This document shows, piece by piece, positions 1 through 11,966 of a stretch of 64,000 nt of DNA. The stretch's first letter is position 1. Each line of letters begins with the position of its first letter. The DNA is from Pohlia nutans. Lineage: Eukaryota; Streptophyta; Bryopsida; Bryales; Mniaceae. The notes under the pieces are model-generated. The model did no database searches. It had not been told where the DNA came from and saw only the letters and a program-made list of their open reading frames with translations. The translations under genes were made by a program, and so were the position numbers. Location of the stretch: NCBI GenBank assembly GCA_022496805.1, contig CM040085.1:33323811-33387810 (forward strand), written 5' to 3'.

Positions 1-690
1 AGAATTAGTAATCAAACTATGAATAAAAACAAACATAAAAGTTGTAATATATAAAATAGTGCAACTTCCATAAACAATAGTGACAAAATGTGAGCTAGAG
101 CATAAGCCACCACATGCAATTAAAACCGATGAAAGCAAAGCCATAAATACCAAGTAGTGTAATTCCATTATCTTTATGTAAGATAAATATCTCTATCTAG
201 TAGTGCCATCATGCCACTAATGTAATGCAACTACAATACATAATGTTCTTTAGCCCCTTTTTGCAACTCCTTAGAAACTGTCTCACTATTCCAGAATCAT
301 TGTAGTAAATACCCAAATCATGACAAGTCCATGTCAGATTTAGCTGGAAATTGGGTGGTGAGATGTTGTATTTATCCAACTAGTTAAGAACCTTATGTAC
401 TCAAACTTCCACTATTATGCATAGTTGCCTTACATTGATGAAGACACTCAATCAAGTGGTTTATGCTACGCATAAAAAAATGTATGCAATTTTGGTTTGC
501 ATCCTAAGTAAATTGCATGCGTGAATCCTTGAAGTGAACTAACAAAAAATTATACTTCATGAACCACACTACATATCAAATTTCTTTCTATCGACTTTTT
601 TATACCCAACGTAATGGTCAATTTTAACATAAGTTAATCACTTTTTGTCAAAAAGTGCTATGTTCATCTTGTGCCAAAAATGGGAAGATA
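1..690. other. AT-rich intergenic DNA, no gene seen
   Basis: No open frame with coding character and no clear repeat boundary is visible. The stretch is AT-rich and ends at the TTAA of the first MITE. Confidence 0.5.
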
Positions 691-1254
691 TTAACCCTTA
701 ACTGCCCAAGCATGCATATTTTGCATGATGTACAGAATCAAACTCCGATTTCTCATCCATCATGCACTTTTTGCAGTAAATTTTTTTTACTGAATTTTTT
801 TATGGGAAGTTAGCTTCGTGCATGTGTGATCCGATTAGAAAGGGGATGATTTGTGAAACTTTATGCCTCATTTTATGTTGTGTTTCACCAAAAATTTCAA
901 AGATTTTAGTCTAAAAGTGCTCTTGAAAAAAAAACTCATAAAATTAAGCAACCAAAAAATCTTCAAAAATCACTACACGTAGAGTATTACATTTTAACCC
1001 ATCACAACAAATTTCATCCACAAATTGTCAATATCTTATTCGTAATCAAATTACAAAATAATTCTGAATTTTATATTCCAAAACTTTTAGAAAAATATTG
1101 GTGAAAGCAATCGCAAATCTAACCATATGGATAGAATCTAAAATTCATAGTGTACAACTTTTATTCATACATCAAGTTCAAAAAATCCATCTTAGTTGCA
1201 TTTTATGATTCATCTTTTCAAAACTGGACAAGGGTGAGGACGTTTAGGGGTTAA
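691..1254 (-). mobile_element. TTAA-flanked MITE, family A (piggyBac-like)
   Basis: The element is bounded by TTAA at 691-694 and 1251-1254. The left end reads TTAACCCTTAACTGCCC and the right end CGTTTAGGGGTTAA, so the tips are inverted repeats. The interior matches the copies at 46161-46881 and 61800-62378, for example the segment on reaction to light-independent motifs such as TACACGTAGAGTATTAC, and lies in opposite orientation to 46161. It has no coding capacity. TTAA duplication and CCCT-like tips are the signature of the piggyBac superfamily; the superfamily assignment is inference because no transposase is seen. Confidence 0.8.
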
Positions 1255-1923
1255 CCTCCAAAGTGGACTTGAATGAAGTATCAATAAATGAATCACAAGT
1301 GTTAAAAGAAACAATGTTGAAAAGATTGTAAAACGCCATTGGCTCTGAAATTATGATGGTTTTAGTAACCCTCCCTCACTATTCAGAGTGAAATTTAGGT
1401 GTTGATATTGAGGCGCTGTTGATTTGAGGTGCACTTACCTCAGATTGTAAACCGCTGCAACTCTGCTAGAACTTCGTCTTCATCCCCTGAAGTATTGAAA
1501 GCAACTTCTGAGCTGTCCATAGGAGCAGAGCAATTAAAAATGCTGAGCGAAACAGAATAACATTACAGGAAACGCCAACACCGATTGTGCCAACAGAATC
1601 ATCCCATCACAACACAAAATGTGCCAATCAAATGAATCAAATTGTAATACCGTTTCCACAGGAAACTGGCCAAATGAATGTGCAACGTCATATGCAAAAG
1701 GCATCGTTGCTATGTCGCAAGGGTCTTCAACAAGCTTTGTGAACAAAAGCAGTCTTGGTCTCGTGAATTCCCAGTATTAAACAGTGTTGTGATTTGCTAT
1801 CAGAGATTTACTCCACACTAATTTTTAAGTTTTCGGAGGAAGAACCGTGATCCTTGGTTAAGCCTGGCCGCTGAAGGTCCATCTCTCCACAGTTACTGCT
1901 TACAAACCCTCTTCTCACTGGAA
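1255..1923. other. Downstream region / 3' UTR of the demethylase gene
   Basis: This stretch follows the stop codon of the minus-strand demethylase gene. The proximal few hundred bases probably include its 3' UTR. No further gene or repeat is recognised. Confidence 0.4.
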
Positions 1924-4375
1924 CTACTGTAGAGGAGCCGTCTTTGCTGCCGCAGCACGACCTGATTTGATATAGAAAACTAAAGAATCTCCTGCTGGAC
2001 CAAGACCTTTCCGTCCGACCAACTTCACCCCAAATTTAACACAAAGGTGCTGTAGCCTTTCATTATCATTTTCCAATCTACTCAAATCGAAAGCCTGTTC
2101 ACGAGTTACGGTAGTGTACAAGAACAATTGCTCTGGAACAATGATTTCAGTTGTCTCCTCTACAGATACTTTGTCACACTTCACAGGGGATATCATATGC
2201 ACTCTCAAAATCGCCAACGAGGAGGGGTCCGGCACCTGCTGATTAAAAATGACAGCAAAATTTCCGAACTTGAGATCGGGATCTTTGAAAAGGTCTGCCA
2301 AAACTGTTGAATATGTCTGTAAATCTCTTGGTTCAGTTCTGGCCGGTTTAGATGGATCCAATCTGGCTAACGCAACTCTTGCCATGTTAGATGCTTCACG
2401 GTAACCACTTAGAAGAGCACCATGCATAGTTGCTGGATACTTGCGAATGGTGGCCTCGCCTGCAAAGAAGAGCCTGTCATCGACTGGATCTGCCATTGTG
2501 TCGTAGTCCTCGCCTGATGCCCCGACTGCCACGTTCGAGTAAGAGCCAAAACAAAGACTATCACTGCCCCATCTTGTGCATACAGTTTGCACTGGATTTG
2601 GTACTTTTATCCCCTTTGGTTCAAAAATACCTGCACCAATTACTTCAAAACTTTATCAACACGGTAGTTATGCGTTTTAGCGATCACTACCTCACTGAAA
2701 CACCCCTGATAAAAAAAAACACCCATATGGACTAATGGAACAGCATTCAGCACATCGCATATAACCTACTTCTGCAACCTCTTGGTAACCTGAGCATAGC
2801 GAGTTCAACAACTGAGGTACCTCTGAGGATGGTCATGACACGAGTCACAGAATCGAGGGGGGGAGTGGATTCGAAAGCAATAGCAGCCTCTCCAGCCACT
2901 AAAGCCACTAACAGTGGCCCCCCAGCCACTGCTGCATAACTGTAAAACATGAAGTATGCGCCACGGTTGTGAGGATCTTCCTCCAGGTGCCCAAATGTGT
3001 CTAAATTTGTGTCCCAAAACACTTTTGGGAAGAGCATCACCACCTTGTTCAGTAGACCAAAGCCTAACCTCTGAATGGCATCTAGCTTGTATTTAGGCAA
3101 TGGTGGCTCAAAAGCGATCATGTTTCTCTTCAACACCCCCAATGGCACAGTGCACAGCACCATCTCACCGGCAAAACACTCATCTGCAGTATACACTCGC
3201 ACACCACCGTCTCCATATTGTATCCTCTTCACAGTCTTACCGTATAGAATTGGCACATTTTCACACAGAGCGTCTACAAACTGCACATTTCCTCCCTTCA
3301 GAAAGCAGTGGTCCCCTCCCATTTCAAAGATGTCATCCTGATCCCAATCAGAAAGAGAAAGACTGGTAAGCAACTGTGCATTGGCGTACTCGAGATTTGC
3401 AAAATGCCAATCAAAAAGCTGTCTCTCTGCGGGAATAGTGCCCATTCCAGAAGTTTGCCGTACAAACTCCAAGATATTACCTAATGAGATCTGAACTGAA
3501 TTGGCCTGATTAGCCTCTCGCCATTTGCTACATGTGTCCAGCAACTGATTGAACTGTGCTTCCACCTTCTTATCAACATCATCAACAGCAGGCTGGCCAT
3601 TGGGTTGATAAATTGGACACGAGTCCCTGATTTTATGCATAGTCCAGTTCATTTGACGAGCCAAAACACCGATAGGATTCCCGTGCATTCCAGTCACAAC
3701 ACTACCCCCTAAATCAGCTGCAGCCTGTAGGTTATCCACCACCATCCTCTTAGTATACACTCTACCTCCAGGTCGCTGCCTACCTTCCAACACAAGCACT
3801 TCGTGTCCAGAGGCCATCAGATGCCTAGCAGCACCAAGACCTGCAAGTCCAGCTCCAACAATGACCACCTTAGCTTTCTTTCTCTCCGCTGGTAACCTAG
3901 CTTTGACAGCCGGGGCAACTCCAAAGTTTATGTAGCCATGGTTTAAGAGAAAGTTATGAGCCGAAGAAACCAAATTACTGTGCGTTTGTCGAATGTTTTT
4001 CATCACAGTCTCCGGCTCCAGCCAAACGTTCACATCATCCCTCCACTTCGACAATATGTGATTGCGTACAATTATGTAATTCTCCTGCTCTTTCCCACCC
4101 AATGTACTCACTACATTTGATACAATTTCCTCCTCGGTAAGGGAGTCTCGGGGGAAACCTAAAGCAGCTGCAACGATAGCCTCCACTTCCATTCCTTTCT
4201 CCATACTGTCAAATTTTCTCTTGGGCGCTCTCCGAGAAGTCAATCCCTCGATTCGTTCCTCAATTACTTTGTCCATAGCAGTTTCATCATATGTGGACAC
4301 TTTGGAGTGCCGTCTAGATGGCCTCTTATTCCTCCTCCCTGCCTCTGGCTCTTCCAGCTCGAGCCTCATTGGCAT
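1924..4375 (-). CDS. LSD1/LDL-type lysine-specific histone demethylase (SWIRM + amine oxidase)
   Basis: FAD-dependent amine oxidase of the LSD1 family. Relatives (LDL1, FLD, LDL2 in Arabidopsis) remove mono- and dimethyl groups from histone H3K4 in the nucleus and repress chromatin. The coding sequence is 4375-2821 joined to 2630-1924; the 190-bp intron has GT-AG ends and joins codons in phase 1, restoring the family sequence GIFEPKG. That gives 753 residues. Basic nuclear-signal-like stretches lie near residues 14-23 and 48-54. A SWIRM domain spans about 62-152. The FAD dinucleotide motif GAGLAG is at 174-179 and RPGGRVYT at 201-208. The catalytic-type lysine in NKVVML is retained, as is the C-terminal FAD motif around RLFFAGEAT. 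The start is fixed by ATG at 4375 with an in-frame TAG just upstream. The assignment is firm; which LDL subgroup it belongs to is not settled. Confidence 0.95.
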
Positions 4376-4533
4376 TTTCTCTGCTTCCACCTTTGTCTAA
4401 GCACGTAGAATTTTTATCAGATTTCCTTAAAAAAAATACATGAAGAACTTCCGAAAAAGAAAACACCAAACCCCTCAAATCCATCGAGACAACGCTGCCC
4501 TGCCGCTGAAAAGTTTACGTCAGATTCCTCAGC

Positions 4534-4915
4534 TTAACCCTTAAATGTCAAGAGGGCCTGGGCGGGGCAGCCTGGAAGGTATCTAAATATTTTTGGAAGA
4601 AGAAAATAAATAAAATCGAAAAAAAATCGGAAAAAACAGAAAAAACGGCTCTGCTGGCCAGCCACTGCTGCGGCACCGTTGCACTGCCGCACTTTTTCAA
4701 AATACTGCCCAACTTCAACTCCTGTTCACTCCGACTACTTTGGTTGCTTGTGGATGATTCCACAAGCTCCCAAATGAGGTGCAAATCAAGAATCTAAATC
4801 GCTTTTTCAGTAGCTTTCCAATGCACCAATTGATTTGGTTGAGAAAAACTACTTTTTTCCTCAATTATTCCTTTATAATAAGCCCGTGGGGCTTGCTTTG
4901 ACGTTTAAGGGTTAA
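4534..4915. mobile_element. TTAA-flanked MITE, family B
   Basis: The left tip is TTAACCCTTAAATGTCAAG and the right tip CTTTGACGTTTAAGGGTTAA, perfect TTAA duplications with about 14-bp inverted ends. A second copy with the same internal GGGCGGGGCAGCC segment begins at 63444. It lies just upstream of the demethylase coding exon, probably inside a 5' UTR intron. It has no coding capacity. Confidence 0.88.
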
Positions 4916-6123
4916 CTCACGCGTTTCTTACTTCAGTAACTACTGTGTACCGGAGGGAAAACATGAACAAAGACAAGATCATCAATGCTGTATACACCTG
5001 AATTAAAATTCTCCAGAGAAGAGCGCGGAGAAGAAGAGAAAACAGACCTCTGATATTTTGACTTCCACATTTTGAATGCGGAGCTCTTCTGAAGGCTCGG
5101 TCATCTTGGAGTCGTAACACGCACTGCACGGGTAAGGACACTATGTATGATCAGGGAGCTATTTCAGGATTTGGAAAGAAAATTATATACAATCCTTTGG
5201 AGTTTTCATACGAAGCAGATATTAGCAGTACAAGCAAAATGGACTGCTTAGTCTTACAAAATCCTAAGACAGACCAAAATGGCTACAACAAGAACCACGG
5301 TCACAGACTTCTCAAAGAAAAAATTAAATAAAAACATCCATCCCAAATTCACCAAAAACAAAAGAGTCTTATACACCGTCGGACGCAGTCCTATAAATAA
5401 ATACTACTGATGGCAAAACAAGAGAAATTGAAGGTTAACATAGCAGGAATAAGAATGGCCTCAAGGACAAATCTGGGAAGCAAAGAAATACAAAACACGG
5501 ACAAGGTGCAACAATAATGTAACCACTACAAACATCCCTTCAAAATAACAAAAAGTGTGTACATGAAAACGAAGAAGAGAACCTGAATATGAGAACAAAA
5601 GTTCACACCAAACTAAACATCACGCTACATTCAGCTGTGACAACCGTCAGAAAAAGCTCGCATAAGTCCTCGGGTTCTTTACATGCAAGGTATTGAAGAC
5701 AAATATTTTGAATCTGTTAATTCGATGAAAATATCATGGCCAGAGTAAACAGCCATTCTTGTTGAGGAATAATGCGTTCCGTACACATTTTATAGAAAAT
5801 AAAAGCTCCCAACCAAGCAGTTACCACTCCTTAAACCTGAAAACGGACTTCGGAAAAATAAAGAGCACGGTTCAGCACTGTCCCCCGCACCAGCGCAAGC
5901 CAGGGGCAAGTTTTTCCCAAGCTTCAAGAACGGCTGAACTCCGGCAGAGACACTTAAAATTCGAAAACACCGGAGAGAATCCATGAGCATAAAGTTCTAT
6001 ACCACTGTAACAACTGGTTTTCAATGACGAAATGTTTTAGAGAAAGATCACGAAAGAATTCCGTGACAAGGCAGCGACGAAACCCTAGATAATAAACCGA
6101 AGCAATGGAAATCATCGACTCAC
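4916..6123. other. Probable 5' UTR intron of the demethylase gene
   Basis: No coding region is supported. On the minus strand a good donor (GCTCAG|GTGAGT at 6124/6123) and an acceptor (TGCTTAG|ACAAAG at 4397/4396) could define an intron that spans this stretch and the MITE. This is a splice-signal reading only, not transcript evidence. Confidence 0.35.
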
Positions 6124-6360
6124 CTGAGCAATCAAGCTCGCAGTCGCGACAGGCTGGACATAATCGCAATAATATTGGAAAGGAGCTGGCCAAACAGAGG
6201 CGAGAATCGGTCGTTTGGAATTCCTGGTGACTCGCAAGAACGGTGAAGCAAACGGCCATGTTACAGGGAGGAGGCAACGCCCGCCCACCGGACAGAGAAG
6301 GCGGGAGGTTACGCGGGTGTAGAGGATGACAGTTTCCATCCAGAATCTGGTCACCTCAAC
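6124..6360 (-). promoter_or_regulatory. Possible non-coding first exon and promoter side of the demethylase gene
   Basis: The stretch is GC-richer than its surroundings and ends, on the minus strand, in a strong splice-donor match (GCTCAG|GTGAGTCG). It is the best candidate for a 5' UTR exon of the demethylase gene. Upstream at about 6372-6400 there is a small imperfect palindrome (GCTATTGCTATACCG). Confidence 0.3.
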
Positions 6361-6406
6361 ATGAGGAAAGTGCTATTGCTATACCGTATACCGTAGCAAT
6401 ACTATC

Positions 6407-6695
6407 TTAGGCCCACTTTATACTTAGGTCCGGATTGAGGGCCGGCCCAAACTCTTCAAATTTCAACCAATAGGATCGCTCGATTCTTTCAAATCCGGCC
6501 CAAGGGTTTTATACTAGGGCCGGGCCGGAACGAGCAATTTTTCCTACGTGGCGTCCTATGTGCCATGATTTTGGCGCCAAATCTTTGGACCGGTTTGATG
6601 AAATTGGGACAAAGTTTTCCTTGGTCCGAACTACAAACTTGGGCCAGATTGAATCGGGCCCGCCTTTCATCCACCTGTGTATAAAGTGGGCCTTA
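6407..6695. mobile_element. Tourist-like MITE (PIF/Harbinger type)
   Basis: TTA at 6407-6409 is followed by GGCCCACTTTATAC; the right end is GTATAAAGTGGGCC followed by TTA at 6693-6695. A perfect 14-bp terminal inverted repeat starting GGCC and a 3-bp TTA duplication are the hallmark of PIF/Harbinger MITEs. About 290 bp long, non-coding. Confidence 0.9.
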
Positions 6696-6765
6696 GTTCA
6701 AATGCAATTCCAATTTCAAGTTTCTTTTTATATAGAGTAGTTGTCCTTATTATGGTTCACAACTA

Positions 6766-6999
6766 TTAACCCTTAAAGGTCTAGAGAGCCCTTTCCGACC
6801 AGTATTATACAACAATATTCCATTGTATTTGGCATGGTTCCACACCTCCTGTGGGTTTAAGATCAAAATTAAAGTTAAAAATTCACATCGACATGATTTT
6901 AATGAGCTATTAGGGTCTCAATTTGGAACTTTCTATTTACAGCAAATATCAAATATACGCCAATGTATCTACTATCTCCATCAACCTTTTAAGGGTTAA
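6766..6999. mobile_element. TTAA-flanked MITE, family C
   Basis: TTAACCCTTAAAGGTC at the left and CCTTTTAAGGGTTAA at the right, 234 bp. A copy of nearly identical length (232 bp) is at 44345-44576, and an enlarged relative at 48031-48667. No coding capacity. Confidence 0.85.
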
Positions 7000-7141
7000 A
7001 GAGTCCCCATTTCACATACAAGTTTTTTATTTATTTTAAAAATCTCATTGCCTCAAAAATCAAGTTAATTTCTACGTATGTTCAACAAATTTGATTAAAT
7101 CAGGAGGAAAAAAAACCGCATTGGATTTCAACTACGATTCT

Positions 7142-7380
7142 TTAACCCCTAAATGCCCACAGTCTTTTTCAAATTTGAAGAATTGCAAAGATGCATTATA
7201 AAATGCAACTAAGAGGGATATTTTGAACTTGACGTGTGAATAAAAGTTGCACGTTACAAGTTTTAGATTATATCCATACGATTAGATCTATGATTGCAAT
7301 CACCAATATTTTGTATAAAGTTTGAAACTTAAAATTCAAAATTCTTTTGTAATTCGATTACAAATAAGATATTGACAATT
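7142..7380 (+). mobile_element. Left half of a split family-A MITE
   Basis: The stretch begins TTAACCCCTAAATGCCC and follows the left half of the 46161 copy up to the words GATATTGACAATT, then breaks off. The right half resumes at about 11967 with TGTGGATGAAAT, exactly the next bases in intact copies. The two parts are therefore one element interrupted by about 4.6 kb of later insertions. Confidence 0.8.
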
Positions 7381-7488
7381 ATGTTTGGGAGTTTAAGAGT
7401 TCCAATTGGAAATATGCTTTGAAGAGCTTCAAATTAAGAAATTGTGCAGTGGGTTAGATAGCTCCATCTACATGATAAGTGCAATGGA

Positions 7489-7850
7489 GTTGATTTCTTG
7501 CCATGATAACTTACTAGCAGCACCAAGTCATGTATATCACACCATTTCTCAAACGAACCCATCGTGAATCAAATCCAGACCACATAAATGTGATACAATG
7601 CCCTTCACCATCCAACCAAAAAGCTCATGACTTCGCGATTTTACTAATTACAAAAACATACTTTATATTCAAAACAAAATTCCAATCACCACCTCATGGT
7701 TACTCTTATTGTGTTTACTCGCTACTAAAGTGTCCATTCTCGGCAGGGGAGATTAGTTTTGTTCCAATGGCCCTATGTCTAGTGGGCACTGGGTCATTGA
7801 CATTACGAACGGACACTTTATTCACGTTGGCCTGAAGGTCCTCTATCTAT
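7489..7850 (+). mobile_element. 5'-truncated copy of the 11.8 kb LINE family (3' UTR only)
   Basis: The stretch matches 43940-44320, the 3' UTR of the full-length LINE: the ACTAGCAGCACCAAG block, the antisense tRNA-like box-B segment, and GACACTTTATTCACG near the end. It finishes with a short CTATCTATC tail. No protein is encoded. Confidence 0.8.
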
Positions 7851-8315
7851 CTGCAGTGGAGTTAAACAACTCCAAACTCTTAACAAGAGCACTCGAGTTA
7901 AACAACTTCAAGTAGATGATTTTTGAAATAAAGATAGATAGCAACCTCAAAATAATGAGTATTAAGACTTAGACTGATTAGAACTACTACTTCAGGGATT
8001 AGTTCTAGATGGAATTAAAGATAGAACGTCAAAAGTAGAAGTAAAGTTTTAAACTAAACCGATAGTCATTTTTTCTATAAAATTGAGCTCAAGGGTGATG
8101 AAAGGCTCTCTTTGGTTGGAATCTCATGTAAATGGTTGGGTGGTTGAACTATTGTATTGCTTTTAGAGCTTATTCATACATTTATATAAGTATACATTGG
8201 TTAAATATATTGCATGAGGATTTTATCATGCACGAGAGTTAGTAGTTGTGGATATTAGATATTATTGTATTCCATCTTACTTATACGAAGTCCATAATAA
8301 TAATGGGGATGATGG

Positions 8316-9448
8316 CCTAATGCTAAAGGTAGACTTGGCATAAGGTATGTAAATAATGTATAATGTATAATTTATTAATTTTTGATTTATTAAATTTTTA
8401 TAATGTACACGATATATATATAAAAAAAAAATTAAAATTGAAAATGAATTTCTCTTGTATTTTTAATGATAGGTTGCGTCGTACTTACTAGCAGAGGTGA
8501 TGTTTGATAATCATGGAAGATTCTTACTAGACACATTTTAAGCATAAAGTGAAAAATTGGCTAAGACTTCCAAAATTCTATTATGACTATGCAAGATATT
8601 GCAAATACAACTCTTCTAAAGTTATTGTTTGAGCTTTGATAAGACTATTAACACCCAATTCCCTATTTTTGCACTTGGCCAAGTGCAATCATTCATGAGT
8701 AAATTTGGCTCAAAAAAAATTTGTTTAAAAAGTTCTTTAAAAAACAACGACTTTTGTTTTTCTACAATCACTTACATTGTAAACAAACAATTTATTTTTT
8801 AATTTTTTATCCTTATCTTTATCTTTTCTTTTATCTTTTCTTTTATCTTATCTTTCTTGTCTTTCTTGACTTTTGGCGGCGGAAGGGGAATTTTTTTTTT
8901 TTTTTTTCTTTTGTTTTTTTGTTTGTTTTTTGCTGGTTTTCTTCTTCTATTCAGGGTTCAGGGTGGCTGAAACCCTAACGGCGGCAGGAGAAAAAAAAAA
9001 AAAAAAAAAAAAAAAACTTTTTCTTTTCTTTTCTTTTTATTTATTTATTTTTTTGCTGGTTTTCTTCTTCTGTTCAGGGTTCAAGGTGGCTGAAACTCTA
9101 ACGGTGGCGGAAGAAAAAAAAAAAAAGAAAAAAAAAAAGAAAAAAAAAAAAAAAGTTTTTTTTCCGGATTTTCCGGCTTTTCCGGCTGAAGGGTCCGCGC
9201 GCGCAGACCTTATGTGACTCTCCCCTCCCTCTCTTTCTCCTCTCACTCTCACTCTCACTCTCCTTCTCACTCTTCCTCTCCCACTCATATATATAGGGGG
9301 AGGGAGAGGGAGGGGAGAGGGAGAGGGAGAGTGAGAGTGAGAGTGAGAGGAGAAAGAGAGAGTCACATAAGGTCCGCGCGCGCGGACCCTTCAGCCGGAA
9401 AATCCGGAATTTCCAGAAAATCCGGAACAAACAAAAAAAAAAAAAAAA

Positions 9449-9501
<53 letters not shown>

Positions 9502-10326
9502 CCTTCCGCCGCCGTTAGGGTTTCAACCACCCTGAACCCTGAACAGAAAAAGAAAACCAGAAGATTTTTTATTTTTTATTTTTTTTAAAATTTTTTTCTG
9601 CCGCCGCCGTTAGGGTTACAGCCACCCTGAACCCTAAATAGAAGAAGAAAACCAACAAAAATAAAACAAAAAAACAAGAAAATTCCCCTTCCGCCGCCAA
9701 AAGACAAGAAAGAAAAGATAAAAGAAAAGATAAAAGAAAAGATAAAGATAAGGATAAAAAATAAAAAAATAAATTGTTTGTTTACAATGTAATTGATTGT
9801 AGAAACACAAGAATTGCTATTTTTAAAAGAATTTTTTAGACAAATTTTTTTATTGCGCCCGGGCGCCAAGTGCATGATTATATGGCCAAGTGCAAAAATT
9901 GGGAATTGCGTGTTTATTTTTAATGTTATCATGGATCACATATATTCTTCCGCATTGGATGTGCTATTGTAAAACTTCTGATATTTTGAAGATCAAGCAA
10001 TTGTTTTAGAAGTTTTGTATTCCCAATATTTTTCACTCTCTCAAACACAACCATAATAGAATTATCAGAAGCTTTAATAAAACTTTCACTTTTTATTTGA
10101 AATATGTACAGTATGAATTTTCCATGATCATCAAATATAACCTCTACTAGTAAGTACGATGCATCATATCATTAAAATATAAAAGAAATTAATTTTCATT
10201 TATAAGATTTGTTTTGTATACATCATGTACATCATAAGAAATAAATCAAATGTTATAAATCAAAAATCAAAAATCATTTACATACCTCATGCCAAGTCCA
10301 TCTTTTAGTAAATGCCTTTTATCATC
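8316..10326. repeat. 2 kb palindrome / foldback structure
   Basis: Bases from about 8316 to 9290 recur inverted from about 10326 back to 9300. Outer markers are AGACTTGGCATAAGGTATGT (8331) against its inverse near 10300, then GTCGTACTTACTAG (8477) against CTAGTAAGTACGA (10148). Inner arms from about 8655/9910 are the closest match and include TTTTGCACTTGGCCA. The apex near 9290 is a CT/GA-rich hairpin loop. Each arm holds two direct copies of a unit with CAGGGTTCAGGGTGGCTGAA separated by poly-A/poly-T runs. The structure resembles a foldback element or a long-TIR transposon remnant. Translations across it are only homopolymer runs. Confidence 0.85.
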
Positions 10327-10540
10327 CTAAACATATGCAACGTCATTTTTGAGTTCCTACTCAAATTAGCATTCATAAGGGTTTGATTTTGCTTTGTTGT
10401 TTTGGCGGCCTTAGCTCCCATAGACTGGTCTTTGCGCTCAGCAATTGCAATCAAGTCTTGAAGTAGAGGCACATGTGTACCTATAAAATTAAAAATACAA
10501 TCATGCAAAAATTTAAAATTATAATTTAAAATGATAATGA
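10327..10540 (-). other. Short unassigned stretch with a possible coding remnant
   Basis: The minus strand is open here, with a segment reading HVPLLQDLIAIAERKDQSMG. It could be a decayed exon of a transposon protein. I do not recognise it and see no start or splice support. Confidence 0.2.
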
Positions 10541-10885
10541 TAGAGACTCCGGCCTCTTTCAAGGCCGGCCTTAATAAAGTGTCTATTTGTAATGTTAATG
10601 ATCTAGTGCCTACCGGACAGAGGGCCATTGGAACAAAACTACTCTTATTTGCCGAGAATAGACACTTTAGTAAAAGTAAGCTGTTGGTTCGGTAATTTTT
10701 TGAGTATAAGTTGGTTTGTGGTATGTTGTGAGATTGCCAAGTCATGAGTCATGCGGTTGGTTGGTGAAAGGCTATGTATCATACTATGTGGTCCAGGTTT
10801 GATTCCCGTTGGATCCGTTTAAGCAGTTATGTGATATACATGACTTGGTGCTGCTAGTGAGTTATCATAGACAGGAAAGTTGTTA
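10541..10885 (-). mobile_element. 5'-truncated LINE copy, minus orientation
   Basis: The reverse complement of the LINE 3' UTR. It begins with GATAGAGACTCCGGCC, the inverse of the tail, and runs through the tRNA-like segment to TGCTGCTAGTGAGTTATCAT. The box-B-like word GGTTTGATTCCC reads on the plus strand. It mirrors the copy at 7489-7850 across the palindrome. Confidence 0.8.
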
Positions 10886-10950
10886 TCATTTATGACTTAT
10901 AAAACCAGTGGGCCTTGCACGCTAGCCACTAGCGTGCATTTGCATTGATA

Positions 10951-11052
10951 GATAGATAAATAGAAACTTTGGTCCTCTTTCGAGGCCGGTGTGAATAAAG
11001 TGTTTGTTTGTAATGTCAGTGACCCAGTGCCCACCGGACAAAGGGCCATTGG
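10951..11052 (-). mobile_element. Very short 5'-truncated LINE copy with target-site duplication
   Basis: Only about 100 bp of the LINE 3' end plus an inverse (TATC)n tail (GATAGATAAATAG). It is flanked by an exact 13-bp duplication, ATTTGCATTGATA, at 10938-10950 and 11053-11065. This is a textbook target-primed reverse transcription product. Confidence 0.9.
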
Positions 11053-11065
11053 ATTTGCATTGATA

Positions 11066-11699
11066 TATATAGTTCGACTCAAAAAAATTAATTCTAAAAA
11101 GAATTGATTCATATTACGCTCATTTTGTTCCAAATTCTATAATCTTTTTATATGCTTGGAAAGCTCACAAAATGAAGATGAAGATATTGATTGTTTGCAG
11201 GAAAAATAAGCTTTAATTGAAAAATTATTTACATTTAAAACTCTAAAACCAATTTTACAAATTTTCTAATTAAAATTTATAGAAAAAGAGATTATTTTCA
11301 AATCAAAAGTTGGATTGAAGGATACTAAGATCAGAAACTCTCTTCCTTGATTGGAGAAAAAAATGTTAGTTAGAGTGAATAAAAATAAAAAAAATGTGCA
11401 AAGGAGTGTTAAAAACAACCAAAGTATGGGAAAATTTGAGCTGCTTATTATTTTCAAATGTGAATATCTCCATGTTGGAAGCATTGTTTTTAGTAAAAGA
11501 AAGGTTTCTTAAAACCCCCGTTGTTGGCATTTTAAAATTGTAATTTTTATCAAATTTGAAGTGAAATTGCTTAATAGACAATGCATTTTATTGGGATTGG
11601 ATTTTTTTTGAACACATCTCTAATTGTTTGAGATTTTACATAAAGTACCTTATACTTATTTATGTTTAAAATTGAACTAAACCTACACCAATTGTTCAA

Positions 11700-11731
<32 letters not shown>

Positions 11732-11966
11732 CCTCCAATCAAATCCTTGAACATGTGTCCATTGATTGATTAGGACTCTAAGTTTTATTTTTAAATCATA
11801 AATAAAAATTACCTCCCATTTAAAGTTGTCTCCAACTCTAAGTTATTTTTTAAAGATTACAAAAACTATCAAACAAAAAAACTCCCGTCAAATTCTTGAA
11901 AATATGTCAAAACCTGAAGTTTTTTTTTAAAATCAAAATTTAAAAAACCTAAAGGTTTTATATAGT
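11066..11966. other. AT-rich stretch inside the nested insertion
   Basis: No gene is seen. A TA dinucleotide run lies at about 11706-11729. The stretch ends at the right border of the 4.6 kb insertion that splits the family-A MITE. Confidence 0.4.

Noticed and set aside
8721..9932. Poly-Phe, poly-Lys and Ser-rich open frames
   Set aside because: Translations of homopolymer and CT/GA runs in the palindrome.
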